A stretch of DNA of 64,000 nt from Parvularcula sp. LCG005 (GTDB lineage Bacteria > Pseudomonadota > Alphaproteobacteria > Caulobacterales > Parvularculaceae), in assembly GCF_032930845.1 (NCBI RefSeq), contig NZ_CP136758.1, forward strand, positions 2,123,001 to 2,187,000. The letters are read 5' to 3'. Below, piece after piece: positions 54,076-62,335 of this stretch. Both the position numbers and the translations under genes were made by a program. Positions within the stretch are counted from its first letter, which is position 1; each line of letters begins with the position of its first letter. The notes beneath the pieces were generated by a model, which saw nothing but the letters and a program-made list of their open reading frames with translations, was not told where the DNA came from and ran no database searches.

Positions 54076-56643
54076 TTATTCCAGCGCCGCCAGCTTGCGG
54101 GACAGCTCCTCATTCCCGGGATCGAACACCCGCGCGCGTCGCAGCAGGGCTCGCGCAGCGTCGCCCTGCCCGCGATCCCGCAGCAGGTCGGCGTAGGTTT
54201 CTGCGATCGCCGTGACGTGCGGCAACGCGGTATAGGCCCGTCGGGCCAGGTCAAGCGCGCCGTCAGGATCAGACGCGCTTCGCGCGAGCGCCAGATTGTT
54301 GAACATCAGCGGGTCATTCGGCGCCTGCGCCAACCCCGCCGCGATGGCGTCTTCCGCCACTTTCCAGTCGCCAAGATCCACCGCAATACCGCTAAGGATC
54401 AGAAGCGCCTGGCGATCGGACGGATGACTGGCGGTCCAGCGCTGCAGCGCCGTGAGCAGTTCGCGGCGTTCGACATCGGTCTGCACCAGACCGGCCCAGG
54501 CGGCGAAGACTTCGCCATTGTGGGGAGCCAGCGTCAGATGCTTCAGCGCCGTCGGACGACGGTCTGCCTCGTTATAGAGACGCGCTGTCATCAGCGGTCC
54601 TTTGAGATGTGACAGGGTCTCATCGGTTTCCAGCGCCTTCAGCGCGCTGGTGATATCCCGCCTGGCCAACTGATCGAGATAGGCGGCGCCAATCCTGTCG
54701 TCATAAGGCTGGGTATCGTGAGCCAACTGCAAAAGCTGCCAGGCTTCATCACTTTCCCCTGCCGCGTTGAAGGCCGCTGCCGCCGCGATGATGGTGGCCG
54801 CATCGGCGTGGGGCGTCGCGATGGGACCGAGATGAGCTGTTGCCTCTCCCGGCGCGCCGATCTCCACGAGCAGATCACTAGCGCTGAGCACAAATGGACG
54901 ATGACCATCGCCTGCCGCTGTGATCCGGTCGTCAAGGACATCGACCGCTTCGCCGCGGCGCCCGACGACAACCAATATCCGCGGCAACAATAGCTTCGCC
55001 TCCGTAAAGACACGCGCCGTCTCGTCCGCCTGCTGCGCTGCCGTCAGTGCGCCATCCACGTCACCATCCGCATACCGCTCAACCGCGAGGGCGCCGAGCA
55101 CCGGCGCCGATTTAGCGCCCGCCATGCGCGCTTTCTCCAGCCAGTCATGAAGGGCCCGGGCCGACGGGTCCAGACTGGCGCGATTGGCAATCGCGGCGAA
55201 ATAATCCGGATGCTGTGCAATCAGCTTCTCAAGCGTCTGCTTTGCCTTTTCAGCATCTCCGGCCTTGGCCTGGGCTGCCGCAAGAAGGTTGACAGCGACG
55301 GGACTGCCATCGGTGGCCTGCACTGCGCGATCGGCAGCGGACACGGCCAATGTCGCTTCGCCTGAGCGCAGGGCGGCCGTCGCGGCAAGGATCGCATTGA
55401 CGGAAGCAAGATCCTGCGCGCTCGTTGTATCTTCGGTGCCTGCCAGTGCGGTCGCAAGGACAGCGTTCTGATTGTCCCCCATCTGGGATAGGACCGACTG
55501 CGCTTCGTCATAGCGACCCTTTGCCATCAGACGATCAGCCTTCAGGCGCAAAAGAACGGGGTCGAGCGGCTGACGGTCGAGCCCTTCCTTCAGCAGATCA
55601 TCGGCGCGATCGGCCTCCCCCTTCTCATCGTACACCTCGACAAGAAGACGCCGAGCGGCCCGATCATCGGGCGTCGCAGCAAGCCGGTCTCGTAACAGAA
55701 CCTCAGCCTGCGCCAGTTTGTCGGTGTCAATTTTGATCCGCCCAAGGAGGACAGCGCCGCCCGGCGCATGAACGAGCCAGGGCTCAATTGTCGAGGCGAC
55801 ACGGCCTGCCTGCTGCACCTTGCCCTCCTGCAGGAGAATCAGCGCCTCAAGATAGGCTGGCCGCGGATCATTCGCCTCGCGCGGCGCCAAAGATTTCTGA
55901 ACCTGCCATGCGGTTTCGACATCGCCTCGCCTCAGCGCCGCTTCAATGGCGATGGCGCCCGCCGATACATTGCCCGGATCACGGGCCAGTGCGTCATTGG
56001 CCATGCTCGCCGCCCGCGCCGGGTCGCCCGCTTTCAACGCAAGACGCGCCCGCAACAGCATGGTGGGAATGGCCGTACCGCCATCGGCAATAATGGCGTC
56101 CACCAGGCGCTGCGCCCGCAGATAGTCCCCGCGCGCATATTGCGCCCGCGCGGCGACCAGCCGCGCCATCGTCGCAAAGCGCTTATGTTTGACTGCAGGG
56201 CCTAGCCGTTTCAGCGCTTCTGCAGGCTGCGCGGCACGGAGGGCCTGTTCCCCATCAATCAGTGAACGCAGAGCCACCACGTCAGCGGATCGACCCTGAT
56301 CCTCCAGGACCGCTTTTGCTTCCGTCAGCCGGTCCTGACCGAACAGGCTTTCAGCGAGGACCATCTGCGCGCCCGTAGAGGGATTGCGGCGAATGACCAC
56401 CCGGATCATCTTTTCCGCGCGGTCAAATTCGCCGAGCTCATTCAGCGCCTGTGCCAGACCGAACCGCGCGTTCATGTCATCGGAATTTTTGCGGATGGCC
56501 TTTTCGTAGCGGATCATTGCCGCCCGTGCGGTTTCGTCCTGTACCGCGGCCGTCCCAACACCGTGCGCGAATACCGATGTCGCCGGCAAGACCGTCGCCA
56601 TGGCGGTGGCCAAAAACAAGACGTGGAGCGGTGGCTTGGTCAT
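54076..56643 (-). CDS. Giant TPR-repeat protein (PrsT-like)
   Basis: 855 residues from the ATG at 56643 with CAGGGA upstream; the frame to 56847 is rejected. A signal peptide (LHVLFLATAMATVLPATSVFAHG) is followed by about 20 TPR-like helical pairs along the whole length, e.g. RYEKAIRKNSDDMNARFGLA, VDAIIADGGTAIPTMLLRAR, DRAVQATDGSPVAVNLLAAA. It matches the PEP-CTERM TPR family (TIGR02917 as I recall), but there is no lipobox cysteine, so it would be soluble in the periplasm. It is a likely scaffold for polysaccharide assembly. Confidence 0.9.
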   Translation of the reverse strand: MTKPPLHVLFLATAMATVLPATSVFAHGVGTAAVQDETARAAMIRYEKAIRKNSDDMNARFGLAQALNELGEFDRAEKMIRVVIRRNPSTGAQMVLAESLFGQDRLTEAKAVLEDQGRSADVVALRSLIDGEQALRAAQPAEALKRLGPAVKHKRFATMARLVAARAQYARGDYLRAQRLVDAIIADGGTAIPTMLLRARLALKAGDPARAASMANDALARDPGNVSAGAIAIEAALRRGDVETAWQVQKSLAPREANDPRPAYLEALILLQEGKVQQAGRVASTIEPWLVHAPGGAVLLGRIKIDTDKLAQAEVLLRDRLAATPDDRAARRLLVEVYDEKGEADRADDLLKEGLDRQPLDPVLLRLKADRLMAKGRYDEAQSVLSQMGDNQNAVLATALAGTEDTTSAQDLASVNAILAATAALRSGEATLAVSAADRAVQATDGSPVAVNLLAAAQAKAGDAEKAKQTLEKLIAQHPDYFAAIANRASLDPSARALHDWLEKARMAGAKSAPVLGALAVERYADGDVDGALTAAQQADETARVFTEAKLLLPRILVVVGRRGEAVDVLDDRITAAGDGHRPFVLSASDLLVEIGAPGEATAHLGPIATPHADAATIIAAAAAFNAAGESDEAWQLLQLAHDTQPYDDRIGAAYLDQLARRDITSALKALETDETLSHLKGPLMTARLYNEADRRPTALKHLTLAPHNGEVFAAWAGLVQTDVERRELLTALQRWTASHPSDRQALLILSGIAVDLGDWKVAEDAIAAGLAQAPNDPLMFNNLALARSASDPDGALDLARRAYTALPHVTAIAETYADLLRDRGQGDAARALLRRARVFDPGNEELSRKLAALE

Positions 56644-56744
56644 GACGGTCCCTGCGCTTCTGGCGGGCGACAAGCAGCCCGCGGCACGAACACTACAGTC
56701 ATTCGCTGTCAGTCGCAGCCTTTTCGGCACGATATGGCGTGAAC

Positions 56745-57686
56745 TTAACGACTGCCTGTCGAGAAAAGGGCGACCCGGACCGTCTTGATGACGATGAACA
56801 GGTCCAGCAGCAGGCTGAAATGCCGGATGTAGTAGAGGTCGAAACACAGCTTGCGCTGGGCATCCTCAACCGACGCCCCATAGGGCAGCATGACTTGCGC
56901 CCATCCGGTCAAGCCGGGCTTCACCCGGTGCCGAACATCGTAGTGCGGGATTTCCTCGGCCAGCAAAGTGGTAAACTCGGGACGCTCAGGACGCGGCCCC
57001 ACGAAACTCATATGGCCAAGAAGGATGGGCAGGACCTGAGGCACTTCATCCAGACGGGTCCGGCGGAGGAAAGCCCCGACGCGCGTCACCCGCTTGTCAT
57101 TCACCTGCGCCCACATGGCGCCGTTTTTCTCAGCATCGACGGTCATGGTGCGGAATTTGATGACGTCAAACAGCTTGCCGTTCAGACCCACGCGCTTCTG
57201 CCGATAGAAAACCGGCCCGCGGCTATCGAGCTTGATCGCGATCGCCGAGAACATCATCACTGGCAGAGTGAAAAGGATAAGCGCCAGACTGAGCACCACA
57301 TCCAGTGCCCGCTTGGGGATGACCGTGGATGGCGCCCGCTTGATGAGTGCCGCATTCTCGATTGCTACGGCATCAAATGTTGCCAGATCGATTTCGCCGC
57401 GGTCATGATCCGGGCTGCGCTCAGCATTCCAGATCTGCCCCACCAGCCTGCGCGTGAATCCAATGCGGTGGATGAGGCGTGAGCGCACGATGCTCCGACG
57501 CTGCGGCATTGCGAAAATGACAGCCAGCCGCGCCGGTGGATAGGCGTTTAGCTGCATGACGGTCGCAAGCGCCATCACAGCCAGAAGCATGCCACAAAAC
57601 AGCGTAGCCAAAATTTCCCCCACACCCTCAACTGACGCGGGCCTCATTAGCCATCGCATCATTTTACGCAACACAATACTCGTCAT
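56745..57686 (-). CDS. Undecaprenyl-phosphate sugar transferase, short form
   Basis: About 313 residues from the ATG at 57686; other starts (TTG at 57713, ATG at 57662) are possible and no good ribosome-binding site distinguishes them. The C-terminal bacterial sugar-transferase domain is complete: RALDVVLSLALILFTLPVMM, GPVFYRQKRVGLNGKLFDVI, KFRTM, RRTRLDEVPQVLPILLGHMS, FVGPRPERPEF and KPGLTGWAQV. The N-terminal part of normal family members (TIGR03013, about 440-460 aa) is mostly missing; only about 110 residues with one span precede the core. It probably starts the lipid-linked repeat unit. Confidence 0.9.
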   Translation of the reverse strand: MTSIVLRKMMRWLMRPASVEGVGEILATLFCGMLLAVMALATVMQLNAYPPARLAVIFAMPQRRSIVRSRLIHRIGFTRRLVGQIWNAERSPDHDRGEIDLATFDAVAIENAALIKRAPSTVIPKRALDVVLSLALILFTLPVMMFSAIAIKLDSRGPVFYRQKRVGLNGKLFDVIKFRTMTVDAEKNGAMWAQVNDKRVTRVGAFLRRTRLDEVPQVLPILLGHMSFVGPRPERPEFTTLLAEEIPHYDVRHRVKPGLTGWAQVMLPYGASVEDAQRKLCFDLYYIRHFSLLLDLFIVIKTVRVALFSTGSR

Positions 57687-57781
57687 ACTAATGCTGCAAA
57701 CGCAAAATTTCAAAATTTATCTATCGTAAACGTGATTTTTCATCCGCTGGCTGAGTGTCTGACGAACTCCTCGCCGAATAC

Positions 57782-57807
57782 GTGTTAGCGTAATGAAAAT
57801 AATACAC
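57782..57807. promoter_or_regulatory. Imperfect dyad in the divergent EPS promoter region
   Basis: GTGT ... ACAC arms of an imperfect 26-base dyad lie in the 235-base AT-rich gap between the sugar-transferase gene and the divergent glycosyltransferase-deacetylase gene. A TATTAT-like -10 can be read on the minus strand inside it. It may be a regulator site for both transcripts, but the pairing is poor. Confidence 0.25.
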
Positions 57808-57921
57808 TAAGGTTGATTTTACGCCTGGGCGCGGTTCTTGCACCACCATTGAGACGTTCGTGGGCCATTGCGCCCGGCCATGGACCTGTTGAAAAGGCAA
57901 CGTGAAGACGGTGAATACACG

Positions 57922-60072
57922 ATGCGGATCCTGACGCTGACCACGCTCTACCCCAGCGCCGCACGGCCATTTCACGGCATCTTCGTGGAAAACCGGTTGC
58001 GGGCCGTAAAGGCGCGCGGGCACGATATTCGCGTTGTGGCCCCCGTGCCGTGGTTTCCGTCCTCAGCCAGCCTGTTTGGTGCTTATGGAAAATTCGCCGC
58101 TACACCGACGAATGAAAACCGGCATGGCTTGCCTGTCAGCCATCCGCGATACCCGCTGGTCCCGAAAATCGGTATGACACTGGCCGCCGACAGTCTGGCC
58201 CGTTGTTTTCATCAGGCCATTCAGAGGCACATTGATGATGGCTTCGTACCAGACTTGATTGATGCTCATTACTACTACCCCGATGCGGTCGCCGCCGCCC
58301 GCGCCGCTGCTCACTTTGACCTGCCAGTCGTGGCGACGGCGCGCGGCACGGACATCAATCTGATCCCGACCTATCCGCGTCAGCGCCGCATGGTGCTCGA
58401 CACCGCAGCCAAGGTCGCCGCATCGATCTGTGTCGCCGATGCCTTGCGGGATGAAATGATCAGTCTGGGGGCGGACGGCCAGAAAATTCACACCATCCGG
58501 AATGGTGTTGACCTGTCTCTGTTCACACCAGGCGACCGGGAAGCGGCCAAACAGAACTTTGGTGTCAGCGAACGCGTGATCGCGTCGGTCGGCCATCTGA
58601 TCGAGCGCAAAGGTCACCACCTGATCATCGATGCCCTGCCCCAGCTTGCTGATACGCACCTTCTGATCGCCGGGACGGGTCCCGAGGAAGCCGCGCTGAA
58701 ACAGCAGGCCGAGCGCGTCGGTGTGCGCCAGCGCGTGCATTTTCTGGGGCCGGTCCCTCATGAGGCGCTCCCTGATGTCTATCGCGCCGCGGACATTCTA
58801 GTTCTCGCCTCTTCCCGCGAAGGCTGGCCCAACGTGCTGCTCGAGGCGATGGCCTGCGGTACGCCCTGTGTGGCGACACCTGTCTGGGGGTCCGGCGAAG
58901 TCATCGCTGCGCCTGCTGCAGGTCGTCTTGCCGGTGCGCGCACATCTGACGCGCTGGTCGAGGCCATCACCATGCTGACCGCCTCGCGCCCTGACCGCGC
59001 CGCCACCCGGCAGTATGCAGAGCAGTTTGGCTGGGCGCCGGTAGCGGAAAAGGTCGAACAGGTCTGGACCGAGGCTGCGGCCAGCAAACCAAAACTAACA
59101 AGACGCGCGGGCTGGGGGCGGAAAGCCGCTACGGCACCGGGCGCAACCCGCGCGATCCTAACTGTCGACACCGAAGAAATATTTGACTGGAAAAGCGGGT
59201 ATTCAGACTGGCAGGTGCCGCCGGTTGACGCCCTGCACCGTCTGCAGGCAGTGGCCGAGAAGAACGGGTTCAAGCCGCTCTATTTCACGACCTATCCCCT
59301 CCTGAACGATGATGAAGTGGGCGGAACATTGGCCAAGTGGGCCATGGCGGGACGGGCCGATATCGGCCTTCACCTGCATAACTGGTGTACACCCCCTATC
59401 ATTGACAAAACGGAGGACGCCTCCTCCTTTCAATGCAATATTGATCCGGCGCTGCATGAACAAAAACTCAGTACACTCATTGAGATGTTCACCCGCCGCG
59501 TCGGCCAGCCGCCGGTCGCACATCGCGCCGGGCGCTACGGCATCGCACCGTGGGTGCTGGATCAGCTCGCGGCGCGTGGTGTGATGTATGATTTCAGCCC
59601 CAGCGCCGGTTTTGATTTCCGGCCCGGACAGGGGCCTGACTTCTTCAATTTTGGGACCTCCCCCCGCCAGCGAGAAACGGCATGGGGCACGCAATGGGTC
59701 ATTCCCGTGTCCGGGGTGCGCAAATGGCGACGTCTTGAGCATTATCCCGCCCTGCCAGGCATTCCTGACGGCCCGGCGCGCGCGGCGATGAATATGGCAA
59801 CCCTGCCCGTGCGCCTGACGCCGGAGGGCCATACAGCCGCACAATTGACGAATGTGGCGCGACATCTGGTCGGGCGCGGCATGCCGATCCTGACCCCGAG
59901 CCTGCACATTACCTCTATTGTGCCGGGCGCAACGCCCTACGCGCCCGACGATGCCGGTGTTGAGCGCATTCTTTCGACTTTGGATGACTGGATGAGCTGG
60001 GCCGTTTCAGACGGAGTTGTTCCGGCAGGCCTTGGGGACATTATCGAGCAGCTTGCGCGCTCAGACGCATAA
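57922..60072 (+). CDS. Glycosyltransferase-polysaccharide deacetylase fusion
   Basis: 716 residues from the ATG at 57922 (the frame from 57868 adds 18 residues). The N-terminal ~390 residues are a GT4 transferase: TLYPSAARPFHGIFVENRLR, ATARGTDINLIP, HTIRNGVDLSLFTPGD, GHLIERKGHHLIIDAL, SSREGWPNVLLEAMACGTPC. After a short basic linker (SKPKLTRRAG) the C-terminal ~300 residues are a NodB-like deacetylase of the WalW type: ILTVDTEEIFDW with the Asp pair, DIGLHLHNWCTPP with the metal histidines, and APRHRAGRYG-type PVAHRAGRYGIAPWVLDQLA. It is divergent from the EPS operon and presumably serves it. Confidence 0.88.
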   Translation: MRILTLTTLYPSAARPFHGIFVENRLRAVKARGHDIRVVAPVPWFPSSASLFGAYGKFAATPTNENRHGLPVSHPRYPLVPKIGMTLAADSLARCFHQAIQRHIDDGFVPDLIDAHYYYPDAVAAARAAAHFDLPVVATARGTDINLIPTYPRQRRMVLDTAAKVAASICVADALRDEMISLGADGQKIHTIRNGVDLSLFTPGDREAAKQNFGVSERVIASVGHLIERKGHHLIIDALPQLADTHLLIAGTGPEEAALKQQAERVGVRQRVHFLGPVPHEALPDVYRAADILVLASSREGWPNVLLEAMACGTPCVATPVWGSGEVIAAPAAGRLAGARTSDALVEAITMLTASRPDRAATRQYAEQFGWAPVAEKVEQVWTEAAASKPKLTRRAGWGRKAATAPGATRAILTVDTEEIFDWKSGYSDWQVPPVDALHRLQAVAEKNGFKPLYFTTYPLLNDDEVGGTLAKWAMAGRADIGLHLHNWCTPPIIDKTEDASSFQCNIDPALHEQKLSTLIEMFTRRVGQPPVAHRAGRYGIAPWVLDQLAARGVMYDFSPSAGFDFRPGQGPDFFNFGTSPRQRETAWGTQWVIPVSGVRKWRRLEHYPALPGIPDGPARAAMNMATLPVRLTPEGHTAAQLTNVARHLVGRGMPILTPSLHITSIVPGATPYAPDDAGVERILSTLDDWMSWAVSDGVVPAGLGDIIEQLARSDA

Positions 60073-60089
60073 AATGTCGATCACGGCGA

Positions 60090-60503
60090 TCAGTCGTCGC
60101 GATGGACCTTTTCCTTGCGCTCATGGCGCTCCTGGGCCTCTAGCGTCATCGTCGCCGTTGGCCGGGCTTCAAGGCGAGCGAGGGAGATCGGTTCCCCGGT
60201 CGCTTCGCAATACCCATACTCGCCATTTTCAATGCGGCGCAGCGCGGACTCGATCTTGTTGATCAGCTTGCGCTGCCGGTCACGCGTCCGCAGCTCAAGC
60301 GAGTGATCGGTTTCGCTGGACGCCCGGTCAGCCGGATCCGCCAGATGGAGGCTGGCTGTCTGCATCTGTTCGATCGTCGTCTTGCTCTGGTCCAGAATAT
60401 CGGATTTCCAGTCCAGCAACTTCTGTTTGAAGTAAGCCAGCTGGCGATCATTCATGAATGGCTCGTCCTCAGTCGGGCGATATGCGCCTTCACTTACCGA
60501 CAT
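60090..60503 (-). CDS. dksA: DksA/TraR family transcription regulator with degenerate zinc site
   Basis: 137 residues from the ATG at 60503 with GGGGAGG upstream. It works at the RNA polymerase secondary channel with ppGpp. The coiled-coil tip motif DxxDxA is D56-P-A-D59-R-A61. In the zinc finger region (YGYCEATGEPISLARLEARP) only C99 remains; the other ligand positions are T102, T120 and A123. This cysteine-poor form is usual in alphaproteobacterial DksA. It converges with the fusion glycosyltransferase. Confidence 0.93.
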   Translation of the reverse strand: MSVSEGAYRPTEDEPFMNDRQLAYFKQKLLDWKSDILDQSKTTIEQMQTASLHLADPADRASSETDHSLELRTRDRQRKLINKIESALRRIENGEYGYCEATGEPISLARLEARPTATMTLEAQERHERKEKVHRDD

Positions 60504-60680
60504 GATGCCTCCCCGGATGTAAGCCTCTCGCCTCGCACCCATTGCATGTGTGTTTCACGCTGCCTCGCGCCGGGGCCGCTTAACTTCCACCACCGCCCGG
60601 GACAAGCGATGATTTTGTAACATCGGAAAGTGAAACCTTCGTTGCCCTGCGGCGCCGCCGCGTTAACCTCTGGATAACAA

Positions 60681-60727
60681 TTCGACGACTGCCGCTTTTG
60701 TGGTATACAATAACGATAGCTCTATCG
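60681..60727 (+). promoter_or_regulatory. Promoter and palindrome upstream of the GH24 lysozyme
   Basis: TTCGAC (60681-60686) and TATACA (60704-60709) are 17 bases apart. A perfect palindrome CGATAG-CT-CTATCG (60714-60727) spans the expected transcription start and ends 13 bases before the ATG. It looks like an operator at +1 or a leader hairpin close to the GAGGGA ribosome-binding site. Confidence 0.45.
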
Positions 60728-60740
60728 GGACGAGGGACGC

Positions 60741-61871
60741 ATGGCCGGGATTTCTGCTGAGGGTATTGCCCTGATCAAGCGATGGGAGGGGCTGCGCCTC
60801 GACTCCTATCAGGATATCGCCGGCATCTGGACGATCGGATACGGCCATACGGGCCGCGAAGTCGGTCCCGACCAGACCATCACCGAAGCCGAGGCCGAAG
60901 ACCTGCTGCGTGAAGATGTGCGCCGGTTCGAGAATGGCGTGAACGACCTCGTCAAAGTCCCCCTCACCCAGAGCATGTTCGATGCTCTTGTTTCCTTTTC
61001 CTATAATGTGGGCACCGGGGCGCTGAAATCCTCGACCGCGCTCAAGCGCCTGAACAAGGAAGACTACACCGGCGCGGCAGAAGCCCTGACCTGGTGGAAC
61101 AAGGCGCGGGACCCGCAGTCGGGTCAGCTGGTGGTGTCCAACGGGCTGGCCCGTCGACGGCAGTCGGAAGCCGCCCTCTTCCTGCGCGACATTGATGAGC
61201 TGGAAGGCGATGATGCTGCGGGCGACACGATGCAGGGCGCGGAGATCAAGGAAAACCCGCCGCGGCGCAGCAACCCGGTGACAACCCGGACGACCGGCGG
61301 TGCAGTCACGGCCGGGACAGCGGGCGCTGCCGGCGCTGGCGCGATCCTGATGGACGACGAAGATGGCAGCAAGTCAGCGGACCAGACGGACGGCACCTCC
61401 ACAGATGGGACGACGACTGGCAATGACAGCGGGTCGACCACGACCGACGGCACAACCGATCAGTCCAGCGACGATGTCGTCGTGCAGCCGGGCGAGGATG
61501 AAGAAGGCTGGCCCGAAGAATGGTCCGACGGCAGCACCGACGCCTCCGATGGCACCGCGGACGATGGGACTTCGGATGATTGGACCGGCGACACAGGCGA
61601 CGGCACTGCTTCTGGAGATGAGAAGACCGACCAGCCCGACAGCGGTGATACCGGCGAAGACACCTCGACGGGGACCGATACGGCGGACAGCGCCGATGAT
61701 GGCGGGCAGACAGCGACCGGCACTGAGCAGCCAACACCCGGCGCAGATCAGACCTTTGAGAAGAAGGACTACACCGACGCCTTTGTCGTGGCCTGCGGTG
61801 TCCTTGCCGTGCTCGCGGCCATTTATGTGATTGGCGCGCGGATTGACGACTGGCGCAAATATCGCCGTTGA
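60741..61871 (+). CDS. GH24 (phage-type) lysozyme with acidic linker and C-terminal membrane anchor
   Basis: 376 residues. Residues 1-150 are a T4-like GH24 muramidase: KRWEGLRLDSYQDIAG and WTIGYGHTG give the catalytic E16, D25 and T31 with the exact E-8-D-5-T spacing; VSFSYNVGTGALKSSTALKR and RRRQSEAALFL complete the fold. Then comes a short hydrophobic Ala/Gly stretch (TAGTAGAAGAGAILM), an acidic Asp/Gly/Thr/Ser-rich low-complexity linker (about 215-340) and a C-terminal span (FVVACGVLAVLAAIYVIGAR) with a basic end. There is no N-terminal signal peptide and no phage neighbours. Confidence 0.9.
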   Translation: MAGISAEGIALIKRWEGLRLDSYQDIAGIWTIGYGHTGREVGPDQTITEAEAEDLLREDVRRFENGVNDLVKVPLTQSMFDALVSFSYNVGTGALKSSTALKRLNKEDYTGAAEALTWWNKARDPQSGQLVVSNGLARRRQSEAALFLRDIDELEGDDAAGDTMQGAEIKENPPRRSNPVTTRTTGGAVTAGTAGAAGAGAILMDDEDGSKSADQTDGTSTDGTTTGNDSGSTTTDGTTDQSSDDVVVQPGEDEEGWPEEWSDGSTDASDGTADDGTSDDWTGDTGDGTASGDEKTDQPDSGDTGEDTSTGTDTADSADDGGQTATGTEQPTPGADQTFEKKDYTDAFVVACGVLAVLAAIYVIGARIDDWRKYRR

Positions 61872-62255
61872 TCAGCTGGTCGTGGCGACCCATTCGGGGT
61901 CGTCCTGGACCTCCCGCTCGAACATCAGAAAATCATAATAACCGCACCGCGTCTGGGTCGGAAATTCGCGGCAGATGGCGGGACGTGCGTGGTACACGGT
62001 ACAATTGCGCGTTTCGGTGTCGATGAACTGGCAGATCGTTTCGAAATGCTCATCGGACTGGTGACGCAGGACGCGCGGCGTGTCCTTGTCGCCTTTCTTG
62101 GTATATTTCTTTTTGGCTGCCGCGAATGACAGGCCGAAATATTCTGCCAGACGCGTGACGTCCTCGTCCGTTGCCGGAATATGCGCGTAAGAGCAGCAAT
62201 AGGCCGGACATTTCAGACAGTCGTACTTCTTGCGGCTTCGCTTTTTTTCGGCCAT
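61872..62255 (-). CDS. YkgJ-like cysteine cluster protein
   Basis: 127 residues with the YkgJ/CxxCxxxCC pattern: C13-LK-C16-PAY-C20-C21 near the N-terminus, then ETICQFIDTETRNCTVYHAR, RPAICREFP and TRCGYYDFL. It is thought to bind zinc or iron-sulfur. The function is unknown. Its stop abuts the lysozyme stop (adjacent bases, convergent) and its start is 80 bases from purB, divergent. Confidence 0.9.
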   Translation of the reverse strand: MAEKKRSRKKYDCLKCPAYCCSYAHIPATDEDVTRLAEYFGLSFAAAKKKYTKKGDKDTPRVLRHQSDEHFETICQFIDTETRNCTVYHARPAICREFPTQTRCGYYDFLMFEREVQDDPEWVATTS

Positions 62256-62335
62256 CAGACAGCGCTTTCAAAATTTCGTCCTGCAGGACTGCGCGTGTCC
62301 TGCACGGCTACGCCGCCACTGACAAGGTTCACATC

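Noticed and set aside
61320-61720. Repeat array in the lysozyme linker DNA
   Set aside because: The stretch is low-complexity coding for Asp/Gly/Thr/Ser without a constant repeat unit.
60741-61871. Prophage remnant
   Set aside because: Only the lysozyme domain is phage-like; flanking genes (dksA, YkgJ-like, purB) are ordinary chromosomal genes and no other phage function is present.
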